Shown: positions 10,891-21,331 of the stretch, in pieces
Layout of the letters: every line of letters begins with the position of its first letter
How positions within the stretch are numbered: position 1 is the first letter of the stretch
Assembly (NCBI GenBank): GCA_902806595.1
Contig: CADCXC010000004.1
Span: forward strand, 2,046,001-2,110,000
Reading direction: 5' to 3'
Length of the DNA stretch: 64,000 nt
From: Pyrenopolyporus hunteri
Taxonomy: Eukaryota > Ascomycota > Sordariomycetes > Xylariales > Hypoxylaceae
Notes under the pieces: generated by a model
The model's database searches: none
What the model was told of the DNA's origin: nothing
Seen by the model: the letters and a program-made list of their open reading frames with translations, nothing else
Translations under genes and position numbers: made by a program

Positions 10891-13800
10891 ATGAGCATAA
10901 CGCCGCGGAGCACCGATAGCATCAACATGCTATCCCGTACACGAGGCACCAAGCGGTCCTGGAAGACAGGTACGCAACCGCAACAGGAACCCGACGAAGA
11001 TGTAACTATAGCGCTTGCATATCCCTTGAAGAGAACTCGTCTTACTCAAGAGCCGCCCGCAGCAGGGGCTCCTCCTATACCTGAATTTGATGTAATAAGT
11101 ATAGATTCTAGCGATAGTGACTGTTCTGTGGTTGAAGATCAGATACAATTGGATAGTAAATTTCCGGACAGCGCGGCTTCCGGAGGTTCTCCTACGCCGC
11201 AAGGCATTACAAGAGGAGATTTGACCATGGCTGATAGAGGTCCCGAGGAGCCCATACGTGATGTTTGCTTCGGTGTGGTGAGTCAATGATTTATTTTATT
11301 CAGGTTATACGTTAACAGAATGTGAGCAGATAACTCTAGAAGGTTTCAAAATTGGAGACTACTTCTATCCAAAAAGAGAAAAGATTAAAAAGGAATTATT
11401 GCTGGAGGTGAATGGTATCATGGCAATAATTAGATGCAAGGAAAAAAAATATGGCGGGCTTCTCGGCCAAAAAGCCGCTGAGGTTGTGGTCGGGTTAATC
11501 AAAGGCCACAATGTAGAACTGTCGGCATCAATGAAGACTCAGGAAAGCATTGAAGTGCTTATATACGGCCGGCATGACCAAGGCGACGCTATTGGAGACA
11601 TGCTCATGGAAAAAGGCTATTACCTCCAGCAACCAGACTCACACGACGACCCCCGGCCGTATTATAACCCACAGTGTTTGTCGCATTTCGAGGATGAAGG
11701 CATAACGCCCTGCGGGGGAGGGGGACCTCTCTTCGCCCAACCCAGGGCGTTAGATGAAGCTAAAAAAGACAAGGTCACTGAGCTGTTGGATTGCGCGACC
11801 GGACCCTCCGACTTCAGAAGAGTGCAAATTTCCGATCTTCTGACCACATATCTGAAGTCGTAAGTATTCTAACACGTGCTAGACGGGCTGGCTACTAAAC
11901 CCAGCTAGGCATCAGACCAAAGCTCTCTCCATGATGGTAGAGAAAGAGTCGGGGAATATTCGTGGCGCAGAGTTTCCTTCCGTATGGACGGAAGACCCTG
12001 ACGCGAGAGCTTCGCACTTGAGGTTAGAAGTTCAGTAGTGTTTGCGCAACGTATTGCTTACTTTATTCCCAGATTCTACAATACGGTGACTCGAAGCTAC
12101 ACCACTCGGAAGCCAAGATTATGTCTTGGTGGTCTTCTCGCGGATGTGAGCAATCTTCTCCCAACTGGTCGAATTTTGCTGATACATGTTTCCAAGGAAA
12201 TGGGCCTTGGGAAAACACTGACTACCTTGGCTCTCATCGCGACATCGTTAAGGAACGGTAACGGAGAACGCCAAGCAGCCAACATGACGTTAGTGATATG
12301 TCCCATGACAAGTGAGTGCCGATTGCTTCTTTCTGCTGAGGCACCTGGATTCTCATACGCTACAGCCATCACATGCTGGCAAGATCAGATAGACAGGTAT
12401 GCATGAAATATGCTGAAAAGTTGAACATACCTAATTAACATTGTTGAAAGGCACTTTAAGAGCGGGTCTCTTAGGTGCAGTGTTTACCATGGGCCTTCAA
12501 AAGACCTTGATGATATAACCCCGGGGAACGTCGACATCGTTCTAACAACATACGAGACTCTCAGAGCGGGGTTACTGGATGAAGGGGTTATGAAGAAGAG
12601 AGGAAAAGGATACAAGCCAACTGGCCGTCTTCATGATATTGATTGGCATCGCGTTGTCCTTGACGAGGGTGAGTGATAGTTACCTCTCTCGAATATCTCA
12701 GTTGGCTAAAAACGGGTTCTAGCACATATTATCAGAAATCGTTCTTCGCAAATATTCCATGCCGTTAATACGCTCAAGGCAAAACATCGCTGGTGTTTAA
12801 CCGGCACACCCATCCAGAATCGCTTAGAGGACTTAGGTTCTCTCGTCGAATTCCTGAAGGTGGACCCGTTTGCTAATCCCAATGCTTTCAGAAACACATT
12901 TTTAGCTCCTATTGATCATGAGCAGAAGTATGGATGGGAACGACTACGGTCATTGGTCAGGTCGATCGCCCTCCGCCGAACGAAAACGACGCTTGATGCT
13001 GATCTCAAGCTGCCGGCAAAGCGCGAAAAGATCCACTGGGTTAACTTGGATGACACGGAGAAGGCGATGTATGACCTGGTAAAAAGATATTTCGTGTTGG
13101 CTATCGATTCAGGGAGGAAGACCATGAGTACATTTCAGTTTATCCTTCGACTTCGCCAAATTTGTAACCACGGTAGCGACCTACTCCCTCAAAGCTTGCG
13201 AACTTGGCTTCAACAGGCCGCCAAATTTGGAGTGGCTCCTCCTCCCCAGTTAAGCATGTGTGAGGTGTGTGGTATAGCGCTCGACGACGAGGTTGGAGCA
13301 TCGCATCAGGCATTTCCGTGTTTCCATCAGGTTTGTCAGGCATGCACTGGCGGAGAAGACATCCCCGACCTTACTCGCTCTGTCTGCCCGCTATGTAACG
13401 TCGATGAAAGAGAGGGGATCGATGAAGGCGTAGAATCGGAAATGGATCCTAAGACAAGATCAGCGGGTTATCACCCGTCCTCCAAGGTCAAAGCATTGTT
13501 AGAAAATTTGCGAAGAGATCGTCAGGCCGCAACAGTATCTGGCCGGCCACCGCCGAAAAGGTAAGCCATCTGGTGTCTTGGAAATGTCCTTGCATGCCTA
13601 ACGTTAACCGGATATAGTGTCGTGTTCTCGACGTGGACTAGTATGCTGGATCTTATTGGTACAGCGTTATCCATGAATTCTTTCATCTACCAGAGGCTCG
13701 ACGGAGGCACGAGTTTACCCCAGAGGCGTCGTGCGCTTGAGGACTTCCGTGATGACTCGAACTGTACGGTATTGCTCGCGTCGCTTGGGAGTGCTGCAGT

Positions 13801-14275
13801 CGGGTAAGTCACAAGAACTTAGAGCTAGTGCCCATATACCTAGACGGATATACGTCGAATCCTATAACTGAACTAACGACAGACTCGACTTGACTATGGC
13901 TACCCGCGTACACTTGATGGAGCCCGGGTGGAATCCTTTGCTGGAACAGCAAGCTATAGACCGTATCCACCGTTTGGGGCAAGATAGCGACGTCGTAACT
14001 ACGCGCTATATCGTGTCTGGATTGGGCTCGGATTCAATTGAACAGGTAAGTTCGCGAAGGGCGAGGATGAGCCTTGTTGACAAGTGCCATAGTATATCCT
14101 AGAAAGGCAGGCTTGGAAGATGGATCTCATTGTAACATCTCTCGACGAATCTCGAGCCCACGCGAATGAGGCTGAGACGATAATAAAAGTAAGCCATCGT
14201 ACAGGAATCCCGGGGTACCCTTAGATTTAACTAATAGTGGAATTGACATAGGATTTGAGGCGTTCGCTCTATTGA
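10891..14275 (+). CDS. SNF2-family ATPase with internal RING finger (HLTF/Rad5-like)
   Basis: Nuclear DNA-dependent ATPase of the Rad5/Rad16/HLTF group, which couple DNA translocation with RING ubiquitin-ligase activity. Twelve exons: 10891-11277, 11330-11859, 11909-12022, 12073-12145, 12197-12311, 12366-12396, 12451-12668, 12723-13560, 13618-13803, 13883-14045, 14093-14188 and 14252-14275; 924 residues. The joins rebuild motif I (DEMGLGKT, about 368-375), motif II (VVLDEAHIIRN, split inside DEAH), motif III (LTGTPIQN), the RING (CEVCG to CPLC, about 668-720), motif IV (VVFSTWTSMLD), a variant motif V (SLGSAAVGLDLT) and motif VI (EQQAIDRIHRLGQ). The N-terminal 300 residues, with acidic and Ser-rich stretches, may hold a diverged HIRAN-like domain, but I am unsure. 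The acceptor at 11329 is the least certain splice. The 3' end lies 175 bases from the 3' end of the converging NLR-type gene. Confidence 0.9.
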
Positions 14276-14450
14276 ATTTGCGGTTCGGTGGCAGTGGTCG
14301 AACGGCTCGCCGTTCCGGTTCACCTGGTTCGATGCTAGAGGAGCAATAGCAGGAACTTCATTGCCAACTGAGGTCCATATGGTTGTGGATAATCTCTTAG
14401 ACTAATGTCCCTTACCTACCAGACTGCCAGGTACTTTGATCTATCCCATA

Positions 14451-17400
14451 TTACCATATCGGTCGTCTCTTGGGCGTCCAAAGTATGGGGAGATCCTCAC
14501 CCTCTTGGATTCTACGAGTAATTTCTTCCCATCCAAGCCTAAAGCTTTTCTCAATCGTTTTCAACGCCCCCCCCTTCGTATTCGTACGAAGCCCTTTGGT
14601 GTTTGGGATCGCGCCGTATTGTAAGAGCACTTTTACCACCTCTGGATTGCGCGACCGGAGAGCGTAATGAAATGCGTGGTTGTCGCTCACGGTCCGGAAT
14701 GCGTGGTTGTCGCTCACGGTCCGGAATGCGGGCCCTGGTATATTCGGGTTGCCCCCATTTTCCAAACATATTCTGACGCCGAAGACCCATCCACTCCCCG
14801 CGGCTACCCTGAGGCCACGCGTGTACATCTCGGGGGGTATATATTTCTTTATCCCATCAAAGCGCCTTCTCATCTCTTCATCCGTATAATTTTCCTTGCG
14901 AAAGGGACCACGAAAGATGTCTTCCAACCCGACCTCCTCCCCGCTCGTTCGGCAATTGTACGGTACGGGTATGTCCACTCGAAGTTCGTCGACCAAAAAC
15001 GCTATCAAATCTGGACTCCAAGTCCGTAACGCAAGGACATGCCCTTTAGCTGGACCTATGAAATAAATATGCAGATGAGATCCAGCGTTAAATTTTGGTA
15101 CTTCCATTGACATGCTTAACCCACGGGAAAGCAAGAACTTGATGTTCGGGAGGTTTTCGACCAATAAGGCTTTTGCTAACATCTCTTCGAATGGAGCACG
15201 AATCCCCGCCGTGCAATGGTCAAGTAAGTAAGAAAGAATACTTGGTGACGCTTTCTCGGCGGCTTCGAGTAGAATATCTGGCATATACCTAGACGGGATG
15301 ACTGCGGACGGTAGCTGTCGGATGATTTGTATCTGGTCTAGTGCTACCGCATCCATAATAATCCTGTACGGGTCGTCTGGTGGCTGAACTGGCGGGATTA
15401 CCAGCTCTGCTTCATTCGTTTTTGGGGTGTGCGAAGGATGGGCCGTAGAGGTGTGTTTATCAAGCTCTGTTGTATATCGGAATCCTATCTCCGCAAATAG
15501 ACAGTTTTCTTTGGGGCATTTATGAGATCGCTGGTGAATTGTCAGATGTCTATCTCGAGCTAGCCTTGATTCAAACCCCATTCGGTAAGCATGGCAGGAC
15601 GGCTGGTCGCAATGGTATAGCTTTGTTCCGTATAGGCGTTTCATGTCATCGCAACGACAGCCAGGTCTATGATCTGACTCTTGGCATATCATTTCCTCCA
15701 TCCTTCGTCGAAGTACACGCCGAGCTAGAAACAACTTGAGTGGATCGTTGGCCGAAGGATCCATTATATCTAAGCAACATTGTCAGCCGAGTAGATACAA
15801 ATGACATCTCTCCTCCTTACCATCTTCGTCGGGAAATCCGCCCTGGGCCTTTACTTGGGAGTATGCGATAGCTGCCAGGTAAAGCTGGAGTTGAGGTTGG
15901 TCTGCGAACCTTTCGAACATGCCAAGGAAACGTTCCGGGAATTGTGTCGGGTTTATTGCAAGTTGGCCTCGGGTTTCTCGGAATCGATTTAGGGCGGCGA
16001 GAAGGCCGACGTCTATATCTTGATTTGGAGTTTCCAGGGAGGCCTTGAGGTGCTCCAAAAATGCTGTCGACGCGTATTCAAACATAACATAGTCGCCGCC
16101 TATGATTTGCTCTTGTATCTCAACTATCTCAACTGGCGATGCTGAGAATAGTAGATTCAGCGATAGGAATGATAAGTACGTTGTACAGAGTATCGTGGCA
16201 CCTAGATGAGCCTCGAATAGGTTCAAGTAACTGCCACTCTGCTCATGGAGAAGGTACCTGTGGTCTGATTAATGGGTTTGAAGAACAAACACTAGTAGGA
16301 CTCGATTTTCTTACTCCTTAGCCGAGAAATGAACGAATCGAAGGGCACCGCCATTCACCTCAATGATCGGACCACAATCCTTGCATAAGTCGCGAAACGC
16401 CTTGCGCCCCTTTGTAAAGTCGGGCTTTCCAGGCTCTATAGCCAATATTTGTAGTAGTTCCTCTTCCCTCAGCGGTCTTTGAGCACATGCTACCCACTGC
16501 AGTACGGTACGCACAAGGCTACGGAGATTCTGCGTACGTTTGCTTTTGATCCTAGTAAGGAGGCGGCCATAGCTGCGCGGTTGTTAGTAATGTGTGGTTT
16601 CCAATGTGGCTATATTGGGACATTGCCACTTACACCTGGTCTAGTCCATCTGGGAGATTTTCTATTTGCTCTTCGATATCATCGAGGCCCTCCTGATCTT
16701 TCACCATCTGTAGGACTAGCCTAGCGTATATAAACATGCCTGGTACGTGTTAGCGTTGGAATTTTCTTTTTCTAGTGAAAAACCTCCCTTCCGATCTATC
16801 TGCGATAGTGCTTAGGGCCTCTTTGATCTTGAGGCACATCTTCTCATCGGCGCCATACCTCCTTATGTCAACAAGGAATTCGTCGCGTTCAAGTTGGACG
16901 AAAGCATCTATGTCATCGTAGTTTTTATGGTCGACTCGGAGAGGAGTAGCTTTATCTTTCAACCGAAGGGAGATATCGCGCTCTTCTCTGCTGCTGATGA
17001 GTAGTTTCGCCTCCGGACATGTTTCGGTGATTCGTAAAACACTAGACAAGAGGTGCTTCCAAGAGTTTTCATCTAGCTCATCTACACCGTCCAAAGCAAG
17101 GGAACAAGGCCCCAAGCCGTTGATAATGTTGCAGAGTAGGTCTAGGACGAAATTAGGGTCGCTTCTGAGCTTTCTGGAATGTAATTGAGAAGCCTCGAAA
17201 AGGATCGGTCGGAGAGTTGGTTTATCTTCTAGAAGCTGGAATATAAGTGAATGAAGGACCTTAACCGTATCACCAGCGGGGCGGTTATCGTAGGATAAAA
17301 ACACGAACAGCACTCGTTGCCCAGAAGCCTGCATTCTCTTCACGGTGTGGCCGACAAGAAAGGTTTTGCCTATTCAATATCTAGGAATCTAACAAGCGTT

Positions 17401-18490
17401 CTTCGGTGTTGACATGCTTCACTTACCAGAACCGGGGATCCCATGGAGCCACAGACACCTCAATGTCCTGTCTGATGCATCGAGCCATCTTATGAAGTCT
17501 GGTTCGCTTTTCAACCATTTCCCGGGTTCGACTGAGCTCTGACGTAAGATGTCTTCCAACTCAGCGTCATACATATACGGAGCAAGTTCATTGCGGATAG
17601 CTCTGTAAGTTTGGCCATCTCGGAAGAGCTGCTGTTGTTCATATTCCTCGAGAGCTCTTTTCCGGCCTTGATGAGCTTGCAAGATATCCTCAAGCGTCAC
17701 ATTCGCCGTCATTATGGCTTTATGGTGTTCTATGTTTTCCTGGACCTTCGCGATGCTCGAGCGGATATTCGGCCATAAAGACTCAAGGACTACGTTGAAC
17801 TCTAGAGAAGGATGTATAAGAAACTATCGGCACTACTAAAGGGGTGTCTTGCACATACTTCGGTTAGTGAGAAAGTTTAGCAGGATGGCGTAGAAATCTA
17901 GAATGTCCGCGAAGAATAAACACAGTGCCCGGCGAATATCATGGTTGGATTCGAATAATTGTGCGTAAGTCTTGAAGCTCGGTAGTGTCATTCCTAGGTC
18001 GGCTATGACCTTGACCACCTTCTCGAATATCTTAATAGCGTTTCTTGATACCTGGCGAATCGGGGTGAGACTTCGTACGGAATATGGACTTCTAGGGAGT
18101 GAAGAGATCCTACCTGGAGTACGAATTTGAGTGGACCCTAAATTATACGGAAGTTGTTAGCCCTCAGACCCGAAAGTAAAAGAAAGCGTGGGTGTTTTTG
18201 GGATAACATACCCAGATAAGGGCCATAATATCGGGTTTCGCTTGTACAAACACTTCAATGACGTCGGCGTATTCCTTGAGACCATTGACAAGCGGTTCGA
18301 TGCGCTTTAATCCACGAAGCGTCTTGGTCTTTACTTGCTGCCTCTCGATCTTCTTCGCTTCATCTAACACGTCATCTACGGAGTTGATCTTTGAAAAGTC
18401 ATACAAGGCTGGGTTTCTCAAGCTCCTCTTAAAGTCTTCTTTCGCGGACTTGAAGGCGTCTTCAAGCCATGATGGGGGAGAGGCCGCCAT
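14451..18490 (-). CDS. STAND/NLR-type protein: helical N-domain, NACHT, zinc fingers, ankyrin region
   Basis: Fungal NLR-like signalling protein. On the minus strand the exons are 18490-18212, 18137-18114, 18051-17859, 17801-17427, 17369-16788, 16739-16634, 16572-16315, 16257-15821 and 15769-14451, giving 1190 residues if the fifth intron is removed as described below. Residues 1-170 form a helical domain like those fused to fungal NACHT proteins (DUF7708 type, by recollection). The P-loop GIPGSGKT is at about 284-291 and Walker B (LALDGVDELDE) at about 380-390. A winged-helix-like segment (PLREEELLQILAIEPGK) follows. Cys/His-rich zinc-finger-like segments lie at about 780-860 (CHAYRMGFESRLARDRHLTIH and a second, CPKENC...H). 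The rest looks ankyrin-like. Oddities: the intron after SEG begins GG rather than GT on the minus strand (16787-16786), and a 27-bp tandem duplication lies in the last exon. Either a sequence change, a non-canonical intron or incipient decay could explain the first. Confidence 0.8.
14671..14724. repeat. 27-bp perfect tandem duplication inside the NLR-type coding sequence
   Basis: Two identical 27-base copies, 14671-14697 and 14698-14724, are followed by six bases of a third. Read on the minus strand they encode RTVSDNHAF twice in succession within the C-terminal ankyrin-like region. The duplication is in frame, so the protein remains open. Confidence 0.95.
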
Positions 18491-19294
18491 CGTGTCGTAT
18501 CAAAGCACTGCCGGCAACGGCGGTTGAAATTCACTCATAAGAGTAGTAGGGAAATGAGTGGGAGATGGAAGGTTAAGAGCCAGAATCAATCTCTAGGGCA
18601 ATGAATGCATTGACTGAGAATCTGCCTTACGATGCGGCCGCGGAGGCGGTGTTTGGGCAACCAGTGTAGCCGAACCAATCGAGCCACTTGGTAGCATACC
18701 TATACAAAGCTAGGCTGCGTTCTCTGGCAAATATTGTGTCACATCAGCAGAAAACTGTCCGTAGCCACGTAGCTACAGGGGATAGGAGTGCCTACCTACG
18801 TGTAGTATGGAATGGCCGGCCGTATGCTACTGATGGTGATAACATTTTCGAGAGCTAATATTATTCTAACAAGTTCGAGGCTGTCCTAAGCGGAGAGCTC
18901 ATAGGTAGACACCTACCTACATGTTTAAGGTGATTATAATACACCGGGTATCTTTTTATGGCGACGAATACTTGAATCGTGATAGAAACTTGTCTATTTT
19001 CTAGGAAACAGAGAATGTTTAAGGTAGGTATTAAGGGGTTGAGCATAGGACGACGGCAATAAGGAAGTCCCTTATCGTGGGGACCTGGACCTATTACTTA
19101 GGTAGGTAGGTACCTACCTAGGTAAAAGGGGTTAGTAGGCTACGATAAGATAAGATAAGGATACAGCCTACGCCTACCTACGCCTACCTAAACTTTCTGT
19201 CAGTAGAGTTGATACGAACTTCGCTGCTTAGAACGCACTTTATTCAACCATTAGCCATTAGCCAGCTGATTCCCTTGCATCCATACTCGCCTTC
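18491..19294. other. Head-to-head spacer between the NLR-type and qri7 genes
   Basis: Both flanking genes are transcribed away from this 804-base spacer, so it must hold two promoters. It contains AGGT/ACCT repeats at about 18794, 18905-18921 and 19098-19125, the last including an 18-base perfect palindrome centred on GGTACC. A short run of GATAA/GATAAG repeats lies at about 19144-19158. No coding frame supported. Confidence 0.6.
19097..19124. repeat. AGGT/ACCT palindrome in the divergent promoter
   Basis: Three AGGT-type units meet two ACCT-type units at GGTACC, producing an 18-base perfect palindrome flanked by further partial units. It belongs to the repeat family seen in most spacers of this window. 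Confidence 0.8.
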
Positions 19295-20926
19295 ATGAGC
19301 GCATCATGGTTGGTTACGAGACAACCATGCTCCCGGGCGCAGGTGCTAGTTCATATGAGTCCCTGTCCACCAGCCCAACATTCACTATGGCAAGCTTGCC
19401 TGCTCCTCGCGACGTCGACCCGACGGCGACGCTTCCTATGCTCTCGGTCCTGGCCCCCACCTCGACGACGATCTCTCCTTACCCTCGCTATCGAGTCCTC
19501 ATGCGATGATACATGCGTCACAGTGCTGGAGAAAGACAGAGGTGCTGGACGCGGGGCAGCGCGCCTCCTCTTCGACAAGAAGATCACGTCCGACAACCTC
19601 CAATTCCGCGGCGTGCGCCCCATGACGGCCGTCGCATCGCATACGCAGCACCTAGCCGGCATGGTGCAGGAGGCCATGCGCGCGCTTCCCGACGCAGAAC
19701 CGAAATCAGGATCGCGAGTGGTTGAGATGAATGGGAGCGGGGTTACCAATGAGGGGAATGAAGGGGATGGAGAAGAGGACATCCTCTGGGTCGACGGCCG
19801 GGCGCGCAGGAAGCCCGACTTCGTGACGGTTACGCGCGGCCCGGGTATGATGTCGAACTTATCGACCGGTCTAAACACGGCCAAGGGACTCGCCGTCGCA
19901 TGGGGCGTACCGCTCCTGGCCGTCCACCATATGCAAGCGCACGCGCTGACTCCGCGGCTCGTCGGCGCTCTCGAGGCTGGGAAGCGGAAGGCGGCGGGGC
20001 GGGTCGAGCAACAAGAAAAGCCGAGGTCACCGGGCGAGCAAAGGGACGAAGAAGGAACGCCAAACTCGGAGGAGACAACCCAAGCTCCCCTAACCCCGGC
20101 TTTTCCCTTCCTCTCGCTCCTCGTCTCGGGGGGCCACTCGCTACTTGTGCTGTCGCGATCCCTCAACGACCACTCCATCCTCGCCGAAGCCCAAAACATT
20201 GCTGTCGGCGACATGCTGGATAAGTGCGGGCGGGACATCGTGCCCTCCTCCGAGGCCAGCGAAGGGGCTGACAGCGGCGTCATGTACGCCGCGCAACTGG
20301 AGCGCTTCGCCTTCCCGGCCGGCCCCTCCGACTACGAGTACCAGCCTCCCTCCACGCGTGCCGACGAGATCAAGATCTTCGACTCCGGACTCGGCTGGAA
20401 GCTTACCCCGCCGCTGTTCGAGTCCGCCCACATGTCGTACGATTTCTCAGGGCTGAACGGGCACGTGCTGAAGGTCCTACTCGAGCGCCCTGATATGGGA
20501 ATCGCGGAGCGCCGGCTCCTCGCGCGACATACCATGCGTCTGGCCTTCGAGCACCTGGCGAGCCGGCTCCTGCTCGCGCTGTCGATGGGCTCGGCTCAGG
20601 GCGGAGGTGATCGCCTGCTCCGCGACGTGCGCACGCTGGTTGTCGCTGGCGGCGTCGCTCGTAACCGCTACCTGATGCACATACTGCGCGGGATGCTGGA
20701 CATCCGCGGCTACGGCCACATAGAGATCGTGTGTCCGCCGCTGCCGCTCTGCACCGATAACGGCGCTATGATAGCGTGGACCGGCATGGAGATGTATGAG
20801 GCCGGGTGGCGGAGCGACTTAGATGTCCTTGCTATTAAGAAATGGCCCCTAGACCCAAACGCAGAGGATGGTGGCATCCTAGGCGCTCCAGGGTGGAGGA
20901 AAGTTGATGAGGAAACCGAACTATGA
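19295..20926 (+). CDS. qri7: Mitochondrial tRNA N6-adenosine threonylcarbamoyltransferase (Qri7/OSGEPL1 type)
   Basis: Transfers the threonylcarbamoyl group to A37 of ANN-decoding tRNAs (t6A) in mitochondria; member of the Kae1/TsaD/Qri7 family. A single exon encodes 543 residues. The first 57 or so are Arg-rich and nearly free of acidic residues (RRRRFLCSRSWPPPRRR), as in a mitochondrial presequence. The domain begins LTLAIESSCDDT. The metal-binding HxxxH motif is present as HMQAH, with TRGPGMMSNLSTGLNTAKGL upstream of it and SLLVSGGHS downstream. The C-terminal motifs GGVARNRYLM and CTDNGAMIAW (with the metal-binding Asp) complete the family set. The Qri7 assignment rather than Kae1 rests on the presequence. 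An insert of about 45 polar residues precedes the SGGHS strand. GC content is visibly higher than in flanking DNA. Confidence 0.93.
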   Translation: MSASWLVTRQPCSRAQVLVHMSPCPPAQHSLWQACLLLATSTRRRRFLCSRSWPPPRRRSLLTLAIESSCDDTCVTVLEKDRGAGRGAARLLFDKKITSDNLQFRGVRPMTAVASHTQHLAGMVQEAMRALPDAEPKSGSRVVEMNGSGVTNEGNEGDGEEDILWVDGRARRKPDFVTVTRGPGMMSNLSTGLNTAKGLAVAWGVPLLAVHHMQAHALTPRLVGALEAGKRKAAGRVEQQEKPRSPGEQRDEEGTPNSEETTQAPLTPAFPFLSLLVSGGHSLLVLSRSLNDHSILAEAQNIAVGDMLDKCGRDIVPSSEASEGADSGVMYAAQLERFAFPAGPSDYEYQPPSTRADEIKIFDSGLGWKLTPPLFESAHMSYDFSGLNGHVLKVLLERPDMGIAERRLLARHTMRLAFEHLASRLLLALSMGSAQGGGDRLLRDVRTLVVAGGVARNRYLMHILRGMLDIRGYGHIEIVCPPLPLCTDNGAMIAWTGMEMYEAGWRSDLDVLAIKKWPLDPNAEDGGILGAPGWRKVDEETEL

Positions 20927-21331
20927 TACCCCGCTCTAAAAAGAACTTTACTAGATATTAGTGAGTCAACAGCCTTGCACGGCTAGGTTCGTACTATATT
21001 GCATTGTATTGGGAAGCATGGCATGGCATGGTACGGCACGGCATAGCATAGCATAGCATAGCATACATTGGAGTTGGGATATTTAGGGAAAGCGAGGCAA
21101 ATCTCGTCGGAAAAGGGGGTAAAACGTCCCGATACCTTAACCATTTTACATTTACATGGCGGAGCGTAGAGGCACGTAGGAACTCATCTAGATACCTAGG
21201 CGCCACGACAATCCACCAAGCTTTGCTTTATGCTTTCTCCCGCACTGATCCGCAGCCACGTCTCTGGCTTTTTCCCCAATGAGTACTCAATATGCACCTC
21301 ATAATATGCCGTTCCTGACTGAAGCGGCCTC
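20927..21331. other. Spacer between the converging qri7 and pre2 genes
   Basis: Tail-to-tail spacer of 405 bases with 3' ends from both strands. It contains a pentamer repeat tract (21015-21065) and nothing else recognised. Confidence 0.6.
21015..21065. repeat. Degenerate pentamer tandem repeat (GCATG/GCATA)
   Basis: About ten consecutive 5-base units, starting as GCATG copies, passing through GTACG/GCACG variants and ending as five GCATA copies. Simple sequence repeat in a 3' spacer. Confidence 0.9.

Noticed and set aside
19351..20283. 310-codon minus-strand frame
   Set aside because: Shadow of the GC-rich qri7 coding sequence on the plus strand.
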